Source: Ectobius pallidus (lineage: Eukaryota; Arthropoda; Insecta; Blattodea; Ectobiidae). From it: DNA of 64,000 bases. Under the pieces are notes generated by a model that worked only from the letters and a program-made list of their open reading frames with translations, was not told where the DNA came from and did not search any database. The stretch's first letter is position 1, and each line of letters starts with the position of its first letter. The DNA lies in assembly GCA_964059195.1 (NCBI GenBank), contig CAXKWD010000002.1:168274559-168338558 (forward strand), in the 5' to 3' direction. Positions 1 through 12,143 of the stretch are shown piece by piece. A program made the position numbers and the translations under genes.

Positions 1-12
1 ACTGCAGCAGAA

Positions 13-354
13 ATGAAATGCTTAAGACGAATCGCAGGGAAAACAAGACGTGACTTAGTTCGGAATCAAATAATAAGGGAAGGACTTCACCAACCCCCGG
101 TAGAAAAACGCCTGGCCCAAAGACAGTTAAGATGGTTTGGACACGTTACAAGGATGGAGGAAAACAGGAAGCCACGACAATTCATGGAAGCAAGGCCGAT
201 AGGAGGTCGCTCAAGAGGAAGGCCAAGAACTACATACGAAGACTGCATAGAGGAAATGGGAAGAAAGATCTCCAAAAGCAAATCAGAATTGAAAAGGATG
301 GCACAGGACAGAAGGATGTGGAAAGCCTTAATCGAGGACCCCCCAACGCTCTAA
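13..354 (+). pseudogene. C-terminal end of a non-LTR retrotransposon reverse transcriptase
   Basis: An open frame of 113 codons carries the tail signature of LINE endonuclease-reverse transcriptases of the RTE-like, 'craniofacial development protein 2-like' type: an LRWFGHVTRM motif near residue 40, followed by a GRSRGRPRTTYED-type segment and a basic C terminus. The catalytic RT region would lie upstream and is outside the window, so this is either a 5'-truncated copy or one cut by the window edge. The frame ends about 20 bp before a GAA microsatellite, as expected for LINEs of this type that end in short tandem repeats. A host gene is unlikely. Confidence 0.8.
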
Positions 355-372
355 AGGCATCATGGGGAAGAT

Positions 373-400
373 GAAGAAGAAGAAGAAGAAGAAGAAGAAG
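373..400 (+). repeat. (GAA)n microsatellite at LINE 3' end
   Basis: Nine GAA units in a row directly follow the LINE reading frame. They are best read as the simple-repeat 3' tail of that element. Confidence 0.85.
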
Positions 401-401
401 T

Positions 402-1724
402 GTTTAGACCAAAAGTTTTAATGCTACCGGAATTGAATTCAAATCAGACAGGATTATGTCCCTTGTGAATATAGGTGTTGTTGTGGGCCTCAGTTGGTTG
501 CCTTGTGCCTCCCAGGGCCCGGGTGGTGCTTGGTGAACTGGCCATTTGGTCCTTGTAAATAAAAGGTTAGGGTTGTATATATTCATTTTATTTGTGATAA
601 TGTATGTTTATAAAGATGAAGTCTAAGAGTGAAAATTTGTAAATAATTTTAGCTTAATTAATAATCAGCTGATGGGGGTAATGACCCTGGCACTATTGCT
701 GAAGGCTTCATGCGTGCTCAGGACGTCGTGGGAAGTCATGTTGTCTGTTGCGGTGGGGGTCAGGACTCTTGTCGCTTTGCCGGGAGTGAAAGATCCGTGT
801 AAAAATTCAATATTTTGTACATATAGGCTATAGTGTTCAAGTTAGGTTGTAAATTTTTTTAAAACAATGTGTAGGTTATGAATGATAATTCCACGGATTA
901 GTCTTGTGAATATAATTAATTTTAATATCCTGATCATAGTAACTTACTAATCAGCTGTTCGGCTGGGGAGACTAGTAGGTCGGTATTCTTCTGGGTAGTG
1001 CGCCTTCTAGGAGAGTGCTGTCTGTTGTTGGTTTTCCTCACTCGTAGGCTAGATTAGCACCATATCCCGATTATGTCAACAGATAATAAATAATGAAGTA
1101 AGAAAAGTAAATCCTGAATTAATGATATGCTAGAGCAGCTATGATAATGTAGTTCTGAAATTTGACTTTAAGCCTAGTGTGAGTGAACTTTGGCGGCATG
1201 ACTATTGTTGATTTCTTTAGCAGCATGTTGTAATTTGAGCATGATGTCTACGTTTAATACTCCTTACAATGGAAGTACTGGAGTTGTACATTCAGAGAGA
1301 CTACGTGATTGATACCCCTTGCTGGCAGGCATTGGAGGTTTTGAGAAATGCGGTTTGTGAGGTGAAGAAGATGACGTAAGGCCACTCCCCCTTGCATGAA
1401 GGCAGTGGAGAGAAGTTGGCAGCCTGTTTCACACAAGTCTGCATGATGATGGTTTTGGTAGTTATGCTGCTAAATTAATTGACTTGTCTTGGCCTATTGT
1501 TTTCTCTCACATGATGGCATGCTGTGAATTTACATCGGATGGATTTTTAAGTAATGTATAGTTTAGTAAAGAACTGACTCAGGGACAAAAAGTTAGTAAA
1601 TCTTGTCAGATTCGCTGTTCAAGTTTTCTAGAAGTCTCTCCTAGCAGTAGTAAACTGAGTTGGTAAAGTACAGTGATAGTTTTACATTTTGAAGTCTTGT
1701 CGCTAGTCTGTATTTGATCCACAA
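402..1724. other. Intergenic, no gene seen
   Basis: AT-rich sequence with only short open frames that lack codon-like composition or recognisable motifs. I see no repeat boundaries here. Confidence 0.5.
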
Positions 1725-2151
1725 TGGCCGGTTTCTATAAACTCGCGAATTACCTATGGGTAAATTATCTAATGCACAGAATTTACACAATTTACACAAG
1801 AATAACACCACACAAACACAAATAATTTAAAGATAGCAATCACTTACACTTGTGGCGAGTTTCTAGATAAATGTCCTCTAGGTAAATATTAAAATGACAG
1901 AAAAAATGTTCCTACAAACTCGGGCTAGATCTGTCCAAGGGTAAATCTTTGGGTTAATTTGTCCTTTCATGGATGGCTGGATAAAATTTAACCTTTCATA
2001 GGATCAATAACAATGAGAATCAAAGCCTTCTGAATTAAATTAACTGTACAACTCCAAGGCCTTGCTCATTATACCATTGTAGGTTAAATGGAACTAATTT
2101 GTCCATGGGTAATTTACCCATAGGTAATTCACAAGTTTGTAGAAACCGGGC
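1725..2151. mobile_element. MITE-like element with about 43-bp terminal inverted repeats
   Basis: The left end (CCGGTTTCTATAAACT, continuing into GAATTACCTATGGGTAAATTA) is matched by the reverse complement of the right end (CCGGTTTCTACAAACT and the same continuation) with about five mismatches in 43 bp. The 430-bp interior repeats GGGTAAAT-type words and has no coding frame, so it is a non-autonomous DNA element. The superfamily is unclear because no convincing target-site duplication (TSD) was found. Confidence 0.75.
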
Positions 2152-3319
2152 ATAAGTAGTTAAGTTATTGATTTGGTCCAGCTCGAGAAATAAGTGTAAT
2201 TTGTGTGTATTGACATTGTTCTTGTAACTATGTTGCAGCCACCCTGATGTCTTATGGTGCCACATGTAAGATTTTGAAAAATTGATGTTAAATAATGAAA
2301 CTAAATTTGGTAAAAAATTAAAGGGAGCTTGTAATAGAATGAAATTTGGTAAATTGGTTAGTTTACATGAGTAAATTTAGTAATAAAAAAATATGTAAAC
2401 AAATAATTTGTGGGTAAAGTAATACATTAATATTAAATGAGGGAAAAACTTGATTTTTAATTTTTAATTAATTCTGGAAATTTATATTTTAACTTTAATA
2501 ATTTGTGTTTTTTTGAAATAGTTATAATTTTGATAAAGTGTGATGATGTATGACCCTATGGGGGACTTAGCTGTTTGAAAATTTTTCTGCCGCTAGATTT
2601 TGAAATGTTTCAGAGTAAACTTCTGGACTTCTGGTGAAGATGGAAATGCGCATGCTACTAAATGTCACTGCGGAAATACTTAACCTCTGGCTGTCGGCTG
2701 TGCTGTTGGGTCTGATGGAGGTTTCACACGTGAAGTGGATCCTCGTCTACAAACTTCAGACCACAACATGAGTCGCTGCAGACTGGAATTGTGGGGACGG
2801 TCGCCAGTGAAAGTGAGTGTGCAACCAAAGTGATAAGAGGAACCAGACGAGAGCCTTATATTATCAACAGGTATGACACCGCCCATTATTATAATGACCC
2901 TCCTCCCCTCTTCTAGAATTTGTAACGCCGCAGTTAATTTCAGTCTCCTGGTCAGAGACAGTTGATTGGCTAGTCTTAGATTTTGGGGAAATGGTCTAAG
3001 CCTAGTGTTCCCTGCCTGCCTAGTTGAAGCAGTTATTTCCTGTAAGGTGAAGCAAGATGTGGAAGATGAAAAACTTTTTGTCAGAGCAAATCAAATATGT
3101 CTTGGATTTTTGTGCGTGCGTCATTCCATTTTCACCATGTTCGTCCATTTTTGTGATTTATATTATTGATTTTTTTTGGTACTGCAGTGTTAATATGTAA
3201 ATCAGGTTAGTTTAATATGTGATTCAGGGTTATTATTATTATTTTTTCTTTGTTCCCTCATTTAGTGTAACTGTAACTTCAAATTTAAAACCCCTGGTTT
3301 TAAAAAGGGGGGTAGAGTA
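2152..3319. other. Intergenic, no gene seen
   Basis: AT-rich sequence with scattered short frames only. Nothing recognisable was found on either strand. Confidence 0.5.
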
Positions 3320-4573
3320 TTGAGCCGATATGTGTAGCCGGCTCAATTAATTTATGTTTTAGTTACTAGATGGCGCGACCTGGTCTGTTGTGTTCGCTTT
3401 CGCGGGCATAGGTCCGCTTGCCTCCCCCCTCTTCTCTTTATGACAGCCTTCTCGCGAGTATATGGGCGTCATCGCTTTAGTAGCGGGCATGTTTTCCTTC
3501 CGTACAGACCTGTTTCGGTAGCTTCGTTTTGTTTATCTTTTAAAATGTAATTTCTTTGGTCTTAGTGTTTCGGTTGTTGGGATAATGTAGCCCAAAAGTC
3601 TCCTTCAGGTTTGCAAACAGGTTTTTAGTATATTTCTAGTCTTTTATTGTTGAAATTGCGTAATTGTAGAATTTCCCTCCCCTTCTTCTTCTGTGCTTCA
3701 TAACCGTAATCAGTTTGTTTTTTTTGCTATTGCTTTTTTGGTATATTTTTAGTAGAAAGTATGTAGTCTGTCTTCTTTTGCTAGTTAAGTAGTATTTAAA
3801 GGCTTTCTGTTTATTTTAGCTGCCTATGGGTTATTTGTAATTGTGTAGCTAGTCCGCGTCATCGCGGCATGTTATGGCGTCTCTATCTTTCTCTTCCCCC
3901 TTGTGCCTGCTTTGCAAACCTGAGGTTTCCGCGTGTTGGTAAGTTATTTTAAATTCGGTTTTCTTAATTTATGGTCTGTGATTTTGTTTGTTTAGTTTTT
4001 GTGCCATGCCCGTGCTCCTGTCGCTCGGGATTTTAAAGGCATCCCGACGGCAGTATTTTGCCGCCTTTTACTAAATTTCTTCCCCCTTGAAAGTTTGTTT
4101 CGTAGGCCTACATTTAAATAAATTTTCTCCGTGATATCAGTTATCTTTCTTTTGTAATTTTAAAGTCAATTTCCCGTATGTTTTTGTTAGAGTGAATGTG
4201 TGTGTAATCTTTGGTATTGTAAATTCCCCCCCCCCTTTCTTGGTTTACCAATAGCAAGATGTCTCCCTTTTCTCCTTACTAAACATGAGTGTTGAAGATG
4301 ATTATTGTAATTCGACGTCTATGTATTAGATGTATTTCCTTTTCAGGTCTATATTATTCAATTATATTTTGTACCGTTTTGTAACAATTTTGCCCTAAAT
4401 GATATTTCTGTTAATGTGTTTTGAACCTGGAACTTTTACTAATTATTGTTTGCAGCTGCCCTGGGATCCTTTCCTTTCCACCTTTGGGGTGGGGCCGTTT
4501 TCAGGGAATAGGCTAACTTCCCTGGGGTTGGTTTCCCAAGCTTTCTTCCACACCTTTCATCCTATAGGGGCGG
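3320..4573. mobile_element. Unclassified 1.25-kb interspersed repeat, copy 1
   Basis: This block aligns along its whole length with 5149-6475. Shared landmarks are GATGGCGCGAC near the left end, GCATCCCGA(C/T)GGCAGTA in the middle, and TTTTCAGGGAATAGGCTAAC, CCCTGGGGTTGGTTTCCC and a GGGGCGGG terminus at the right. It holds no long frame; a 68-codon frame near 4399-4605 is part of the repeat and also non-coding in copy 2. It lies just beyond the stop of the hAT transposase remnant. The family is not recognised. Confidence 0.75.
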
Positions 4574-4747
4574 GCGCATGTTATTACAAAAAAAAAATAT
4601 ATTAAAAATGTGTTTAAATAGAAAATGATTACATCTGTGCTTGCTTACCTTAAATAGCAGTATGTATTGTTAACGCAAAATGATACTCTTTATGTTATTT
4701 ACACAAACTCATTAACAAGAAATAAAACCTTCGAGTAATCGTTCATT

Positions 4748-7700
4748 TTAATGTGAAGGTTGCGCTTGAGTTTGTTCAATTAATTTCTCCCATCGTGGAT
4801 CCGTTTTTGCCACATTAAGCATTAAATCGTTTTCCAAATTTAAGCGATTTCTTAGTTTACATTTGATTCATGCCATTGAGGAAAATGCCAACTCGCACAA
4901 GTACGAGGTAGAAAATGGAATCAAACACTTCAAAGCCTCGGTTGTTAATTCCGGGTATTCTGTTCTTTTTAACCAAAACGTATCCAAATTTTCAGACTTG
5001 AATTCCAAGTGTAACATCCCATCGGCAGATAGTTCCAGCAGATTCTCTTTGAGCTTAGTTGCTAAATTTTCCTCGTTTAGGCCTATAGCTGCATTTAAAA
5101 ACGGATTTAAGATTCATCTTTGCCCAGTGTTATCCGATATCTCTTGCAGTGAGAATGTACCATTATTTTGATTTATATTTATTTTTCGCGCATAATGGTA
5201 CATGTTTTTAAGTTTGGTCGCTGGATGGCGCGACTTTCTCTGTTGTATATGCTTTCGCGGGCGTAGGTCCGCTGGCCTCTCCCCTCATCCTTTGGTACAG
5301 CCTCCTAGCGAGTGTTTATCTTTTCTGGCTCCAGTTACGGGCGTGGTTTATTTCGGCATTGACGTGTTTTCGTAGTTGCATTTCGTTGGTTTGTTTATAA
5401 GTAATTTCTTCGGTATTTATGCTTTCGTTCGTGGGATAATGTAGTCCCAGTGTATCCTTCAGGTTTGCAACAGGTTTTTAGTTTATCTTTCTTGTGTTTT
5501 AACTTAGTAATTATGTAACTGTAGAATTCCCTTCCCCTCTTTCTGCGCTTGGTAGCTGGTAGTTTCTCTGATTGATTTGGTAGTGTATTTTTGGTAGAAT
5601 CTTCGTAGAAACCATACGTTCTGTCTCCTTTTGCTTGGGTAGTAATTTTTAAAGTTTTTTCTGTTTATTTGAGTTGCTGGGGGGTTTCTTAGTAATAGCC
5701 TAAGTAGTCGGCGTCATCAAGCTATAATGATGGCGTCTGTATCTTTATCTTCTCCCCTGTGCCTGCTTGCAAACCTGATGTGTCGCGGTCTGGTAAGTCA
5801 TTTTTAAATTCGTGTTTCTTCAATTATTTTGTTTATTTAGTTTTTGTGCCATGCCCGTTTCTCCTGTGCATCGGGATTTTAAAGGCATCCCGATGGCAGT
5901 AATGTTTCCCGCCTTTTACTAAATTTTGCCCCTTGTTAAAGATTGTTTGTAGGCCTACATTATATTTTCCCCGGTTTGTTTCGATTCTGGCCTTTATGAA
6001 ATAAAGCCATCGTCCCTTGTGTCATTTTACTGAGTAAACCCCTCCCCTTTTTCTATTGTAAAGTAACCTTCTTCTGTGTGTTAATATTTATTTAAATTTG
6101 TTATAATGGTTAGGTTGCTCTTTCACCTTGTGATTTTGATGTAAACAGAATAATTATTTCACCGGAAGGTCCAAATTGTTGGATTATTATTCAAAGGTGT
6201 AAATGTAACAGTGCTGTAAATTACTATTGTTTTTATATTTCAGGCTATACTAATTTTGTAATTTCCTTTGTCTTGTAAAAATCTGGTTCTAAATTATATA
6301 TTATCTGTTATTGTTTTTGAATCAGGAACTTTTACATTCTGTTTTGTGCCCCCTCCGGGATGTCCTACTAGACCTATGGGTGGGCCCGTTTTCAGGGAAT
6401 AGGCTAACTTCCCTGGGGTTGGTTTCCCTAGCTTCCTTCCACACATTTCATCCCTTAGGGCGGGGTTGCAAGAAGTAATGACACAATTCTTTCTTCAAAC
6501 TATGTAACACCATTTTCATACCAGATATATATGAGTTGATGTTGATCTCGCTTCCGACTTCTTCAATGAAAGACTGTGTGGACGAAAATGAATCAAAGTT
6601 GTTTTGATTTATAGATGATGACCACAATTCAATTTTTTTTTATAAAGCCATGGAGTTTGTCTTTTGCTGTAATGACATTTTCATCACGCCCTTGAAGACT
6701 TTTATTCAAGTTATTTAAATGTTCAAATAAGTCAGAAAGAAAAGCCAATTTTAAAAGGAATTCCGGGTCAGAAATTAATTCAGAGTAATGTGACTTGGCT
6801 TGCTGTAAATATACCAATAGTTCAGCGCGAAGTTCCATAACTCTGGTCAGTACTTTGCCTTTTGATAACCACCTAACCTCTGTATGGTAAAGCAAATTGC
6901 GGTGTAGTGTCCCCATATCTTCACAAATGATTCGAAACAATCGAGTCTGCAACGCTTTTCCTTTAATAGAATTTACAATGTTAATAATAATATTAAGAAC
7001 TTGACTGTATTCTTGCGGTAAGGATTTGGCTGCAAGAGCTTGGCGATGGAGAAAGCAATGCATCCAACAAGCGTTTGGCATCTGTTCTTTCAGTCTAGCA
7101 ATAAATCCACTCTTCGCACCAGTCATGGCTTTTGCTCCGTCACTACAAATAGCAATGCATTTTTGTGCCCAATCGATATTCATATCTTGCGTAGCTTCAA
7201 GGAACATGTCATGCAAGCATTGACCTGTAGTATTTTTGGGAAGTGCCTTGCAAAATAGTATTTCTTCCATTATTATTTCATTGGATTCAAAACGCACAAA
7301 AGCTACAAATTGCGCACAACCCGCAATATCCGTTGATTCATCAAATTGCAAGGATTCAAAAGAACTTTTCTTTATTTTTTCTATGACTTGATCACGAACA
7401 TCAGACGCCATATTGCTTATCCTGCGTTGAATGGTATTGTCAGAGAGAGGTATACTTTTGAGCTTTTCGACCTCTTGCTTGCCAAACATAATCTCTGCTA
7501 TATCTAAAGCCGCTGGTAAAATCAAATTTTCGGCAATACTGTGAGATTTCCCTGCTTTAGCCACACGAAAAGCTACTCGACAACTAGCGAGCAACGCTTT
7601 CTCATTTAGGTTGGACATTTGACCTATAGCAGTTTTTTGATGTTCAAGAGCTTTTAATTTTCGCTCAAAAAATTCCACGGGTTTATTTTTTTCATTAGGA

Positions 7701-7834
7701 TGTTTTGTGTTTAGGTGGCGTACCAACTTCGATGGCTTCATGCTTTCTCTTGACAAAATTTCAATGCAAATTACGCACTGCGGTCTCTTCAAACAACTAA
7801 ACAGCAGACATGACCACGCGTGACTTACGCTCAC
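4748..7834 (-). pseudogene. hAT-superfamily (BED zinc finger, ZBED5/SCAND3-like) transposase, broken
   Basis: The minus-strand gene reads 7834 to 6629 as one frame of 401 codons. A BED-type zinc finger (C20, C23, H40, H45) is followed by the hAT RNase-H-like region, with QFDESTDIAG (catalytic Asp), ICSDGAKAM and CFLHRQAL motifs. A frameshift at an A9 run near 6628 ends that frame. The coding sequence then continues in another frame to about 6480, where a 1.3-kb element interrupts it. It resumes at 5143 to 4748 with the C-terminal hAT dimerisation segment (STSYLCELAFSSM, then KLRNRL) and a TAA stop. Both breaks make it a pseudogene. It would have bound element ends and cut and pasted DNA in the nucleus. 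Confidence 0.92.
5149..6475. mobile_element. Unclassified 1.3-kb interspersed repeat, copy 2, inserted in the hAT gene
   Basis: The insertion splits the hAT coding sequence and is flanked by a 5-bp direct duplication TTGCA (5144-5148 and 6476-6480). This fixes its ends as GTGAGAATGTACC... and ...CCTTAGGGCGGGG. It matches copy 1 (3320-4573) through most of its length. An imperfect hairpin (ATGTACCATTA / TAATGGTACAT) sits at the left end. No coding frame is present. A 5-bp TSD would fit an LTR-type or other integrase-type element, but there are no TG..CA ends, so I leave it unclassified. Confidence 0.8.
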
Positions 7835-8159
7835 AAATCAGTCTATAATTACTCCAACTCCAAGGCACCTTACAGTCCACATAACACCGAATTTACACTT
7901 CTGAATCGTTTTCACTTATCGGGATTGCTTCTGATTCGACTTCTTCGCTGTCTTGCATCAAACTGCCATGGCCGCGGTTGACCGCCGTATTTATAGGCCA
8001 GCGCATTCTAGCGAGAATTATCTCGAAGCGTAAAGAAACGTCTCGAAACTTGTGGATCTTTCGTGGACCTGTTGCTAACATCCGGAACCTGCACTAGTTC
8101 CTAGTGTTACCAACAGATGGCGCAAATAACGCAAACGCCTAAAATTGTTGTAAGTATTA

Positions 8160-8255
8160 CATATTTTTAACATACATGGAAAAAGGGGTTGAGGGGTCGC
8201 GAAATATTTTTTGATACTAGGGGGGTCGTGTCATGAAAAAGGTTGAAAAACACTG
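8160..8255 (-). repeat. 5' terminal inverted repeat end of the hAT element
   Basis: On the minus strand the sequence begins CAGTGTTTTTCAACC and then runs into GACACGACCCCCC, a terminus typical of hAT/Charlie-type elements. It lies about 420 bp upstream of the transposase frame. I found no matching end on the far side; copy 1 of the 1.3-kb repeat occupies that region. Confidence 0.75.
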
Positions 8256-10385
8256 GTGTATAGTATTATCTTGCTCGTTTTGCCGTCTTCTTCAAGAGCT
8301 TTTAAGTGCTCATTATGTTCTAAATCATTAATAATTTCTGAATGTTTACAAATAACATCTCCGGTGTTTATTGGTATCTTTGTTTCTTCTCTTAATCTTC
8401 TTTCATACTGACTATCTTCTTCTTTGTTATCAACCGGTGTGAAGTAGTTCAAAAGATGCATCATAGCATGTTCTATACTAGTAGTACTCGTTCGAACGAT
8501 ATGGTCGTTAACACTATGCTTTTCCTTATTTTGTTAGATATCAGTTTGTATATTTCATTCCATGGAATGCATGATGTGGTTATGTTACAATATTCTCTCC
8601 ATGAGCTAAATTTCTATCTTCGTAATTCCTTTTTGCCTCAAAGTATTGTTCTTTACACATTTCTCGCACTAAATCATTATTCTTTGTATTCTGGTACCTT
8701 TTTCTTAGTGTACCAAAGTCATTGATTTTTATCTAATTTACACCATCATGTATGAATTAGTTTCTTAGGTTTCCACTATTTTCCACCAATTTATTCATGT
8801 TATCATACCATCTAGCTAATTGACATCACACTATAGGTTTATTACCAAGTGTACATACATATTTTCTATAATACATCACTAGCTAGGTGGTAAAAATAAT
8901 ATGCTTATTGTTTTTACAAGTTCTATAACGGGATACTACACCAGTCCTCACATTGCCTTTGATCTCGACCTGTTCAGCATTCCAGTCATAATCCCATATT
9001 TTAATTGCACTTGACAAATATAATTTTTTACGAGATCTTTATCGTAATTTACAGAGCACCTATGCGTCTACACCAGTTGTAATAATAGTTATTAGTAATA
9101 TTGTTTTAAATTTAAAGGCATTGCATTCGCTAGTCTTCACCATATTTCATTTTACTTTTTCGGATATGTTCGTTCTATATATTCCATTTCTACTTCAGTT
9201 CTACTTATGAGGCTTCTTTGACCAAGGCAATTACTTACTTCGTCTCGTTATAACATCTACTAAGAAACCTTAGGAAGAGAATTCTTTAAATCTAGTTCTA
9301 ATATCTAAATTTCCTTCTTAACCCACGATTAGGTTTCAACTTCTTATCTGTAAGCTGGATAAATATATATATTTTTTTTCCGACGATCACAATTCAAACA
9401 TCCAAGCTGATGGATCATACAATTATTATTATTATTAATATTATTTTTATTATTACATTCAAGCTTTATAGCCTTAAAGGGCCATGTCCTACTTCGTATC
9501 AACTGCTTATTTTCCACTATTTCATGTCGGTATTAGGTGACAATATTAAGGTCTAAGTTGTAAGCACAACGGTTTTCCAAGTACGAGCTACCATTTCTTT
9601 ATACAACTGAATCTTCAGAATTCCTTACAAAGGTCAGTACATACCGCTTTAATGTTTTTATTCAGAAAAATCCGTACACGATTGGTATATACCCACTACA
9701 CATCCACAGCGCTGATAATAGCTCTAACGACAATGTACAGTCTTTTTTCATCCATCCATCTGTCTTAGTTCTTTTCTTTTCCTTTTCCACTTGAAATAAT
9801 TTCGGTGTACACTTATTTGTAGTATTTATCATTATAAATAACAAATATCAGGACCCATTAAGGATTAAATTACATTTACTAGTATTAGTCAGACACCAAT
9901 ATATTCCTGATGCCACAACATACCTAATGAAGCATTACGACCCCTAAGAAGTTCTCTTTTATTACTTCAGGTTTGGTGTAGAAAATTATGAAAGATATTC
10001 TTCCTTAACTTTTCTTAGAGTTCTTTGTATGTTTTTCCTTAACGCTAGGGTAATACTATTCTAGTAGATATGAAACATCATAATTATCTTACTAATGTAA
10101 TGTAGGGTTCAGGTTTTGTATTTCAGTCATGTATGTAAAATAGAAATAAAAATTATAGATGAGTTTCTTCATGTTCTTACGCATAATACGCAATTCATTC
10201 CAAATAATATATCGAGATATTCGTCGGAGTCCGTCAGACGCTTACCTTTTCCCCACAATCTATACATCTTGTATACATTGTACAACATAGTGGATATCAT
10301 TTTGAAATTACTTTTTACATATAAAATTATCGACTATTTTTTGTTTCCACTATATTTTTAAGTACTTGCTCTACTTTTTACATAA
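8256..10385. other. Intergenic, no gene seen
   Basis: Very AT-rich sequence. A short (ATT)n stretch lies at about 9421-9450. No coding signature or repeat boundary was recognised on either strand. Confidence 0.5.
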
Positions 10386-10804
10386 ATTCACTATAAATAT
10401 CAAATTTTCTACATAAATTTGCAGACTGATAGAAGCAAAGCCGATGCAGACGGTTCAAAATTTGATTTGTGTGATGTGCGGGACGTGTCCGTATATTTCA
10501 ATGATAAAAAGTATCCCTACCACTCTTTCAGGGTAGACACTACCAATGGTGCGTATGGGATACTGTATGAAATGTATGCCAGATTTCAAGATTCGTACGG
10601 AGCGATTTCATAAAACATACGCCACTTTTTGTGATCGATTGCAGCAAGCAGAACGAAGATCTTAAATCGGGAGCCTGTACTACCAGAGTTGAAATTTCAG
10701 CAGCAAACAACATCCCAGCAAACACAAAGGCCTACTGTTTAATCCTGCACGATCGTTGTGTTGAGTATACTGCTCTGACCAACATCATTACCAATGTCGT
10801 GTGA
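10386..10804 (+). pseudogene. Polinton/adintovirus major-capsid-like fragment (F54H12.2-like C terminus)
   Basis: Two overlapping frames together resemble the C-terminal part of the double-jelly-roll capsid-like family known as 'uncharacterized protein F54H12.2', which is encoded by Polinton/Maverick elements and relatives. Frame one (to the stop at 10611-10613) contains AYGILYEMYARFQDSY. After a frameshift between about 10590 and 10610, frame two contains FVIDCSKQNEDLKSG and CLILHDRCVEYTALTN and ends in TGA at 10802-10804. Most of the protein (about 300 residues N-terminal) is missing upstream, where a stop lies in frame at 10383. The family assignment rests on remembered motif similarity. 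Confidence 0.65.
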
Positions 10805-11294
10805 GAAATTCACCATATTGGATGTCCAAGGCTATCAGTCCACTTGCAAAGAGTTCGTGGCTAAAGAGGCGGCTGTATTATCGCATGATGGCAGAATGGG
10901 ACATTTCATGCTGCGACCGCCTTAAGACGTGTATCCAGATGTAAAATGTCAGTGGTACACGGCATCGTATCTGCATGGGATACCATGGCAGAGTGGATAC
11001 TTACCTTACGAAGACTTGAAACCTGTTCTTGAAAGTGTATTACAGTGCGAAGACAGGCTTTATTCTAAGGGACTAGAAAAGGCGAGATTTCTTGAAAAAC
11101 TATTGCAGAGGTCTGTTATAAACACGGACGATCTTGGTGTACCAAAGCTGCAAAAATTAAGAGACTGTAACATAAAGTGTCTATTTCACTCTCGTCGGAG
11201 AATGAACTGTGCCCTGCAGAATGTAATGGTGCTTAAACTCTGGATGCAAGCACGGTATGATTTTAAAGAGTTTTGCAATCATGAGTTGAAATAA
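10794..11294 (+). pseudogene. Small virus-like gene overlapping the capsid-like fragment
   Basis: The ATG at 10794 lies inside the end of the preceding frame (11-nt overlap), a compact virus-style arrangement. The frame has one internal stop, TAA at 10923-10925 after codon 43, and then stays open to 11294 (167 codons in all). Visible features are an ILDVQGY motif at residues 8-14, GIPWQSGYLPYEDL in the middle, a KGLEKARFLEKLL helix, and a C-x3-C-x2-H-x6-C cluster before CALQNV near the C terminus. I recall similar proteins of unknown function in arthropod genomes near viral-type genes. The acidic start motif could suit a DEDD-type nuclease fold, but that is a guess. Confidence 0.55.
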
Positions 11295-12143
11295 ATTCAT
11301 TCATAACATTGTCAGTTTGTTATTTACACATTCCTTCCAAGGGCGAACGGCTTCCTGTAAAAAATAGAACATGCTTGTGGCCTATGACATGTGAAGGAAT
11401 TAAGGGATTGGGTTTACTTAAGGTCGGGACCGAGGTTTCTCATTCATAAAATGAAAAAACTTGGTTTCAAATGATTTTTTACACTGGTTTCCCTTTATAT
11501 CACGCATTATTTATAAATTTACAAATTTAGACAATTGCTAAATTTCTTTTTGTAGTTTGGTCCGGGTATGTACACCTAGGCCCCAGGCCGCAGTGTAAAT
11601 CGTGGAAAAATACCCTCTGGGTCTGAAACATATAAAAAAAAACAACAAACTATAAGAAACACGTTATGATATTACAAATAATGGTTGGGTTGATGGTGAT
11701 AATAATACTTACAGCTAACTGGAGCGCCTTGAAGACTCTTCACTCCGGTCACACTTCTCGCTCCATAGCGATAGGTGCCCCTCCACGACCCCGTTGTATG
11801 TACGTCCACATATTACACTTTGCATGTCCCCCACGTTCAAATCCACATTTTGAAATAACTATGGTGTCCACTTTCACACAAATTTCACATTAAGGTAATA
11901 GTAGCCGCCGGGGTTAATTTCTCTGCCTTAATATACGATACAGAGGTGAACTTCGTTCAGTTGCTGTAATTGGTCTTCGGCCAGTTTACCAAATCTAGTT
12001 GGTAAGAATACCGAGCAGCCGTTAAGAAGGTCCAAAACCACACGACGCCCGTACTTGGTATAGGCGGACCGTGCCTGCTTGATATGGTACGCGGCTATTA
12101 AAGCCCTCCGCTGACCAATCGCATATCTTCTTATTTCCCCCTA
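11295..12143. other. Intergenic, no gene seen
   Basis: Between the two virus-like remnants I see no further recognisable viral gene (polymerase, integrase, ATPase or protease) and no repeat boundary. Confidence 0.5.

Noticed and set aside
4399..4605. 68-codon frame ending in a poly-A stretch
   Set aside because: Lies in the 1.25-kb repeat and is not open in the second copy.
5149..6475. Copies 1 and 2 (3320-4573 and 5149-6475) as two LTRs of one retrotransposon
   Set aside because: The sequence between them is the C-terminal part of the hAT transposase, and copy 2 has its own 5-bp TSD, so they are independent insertions.
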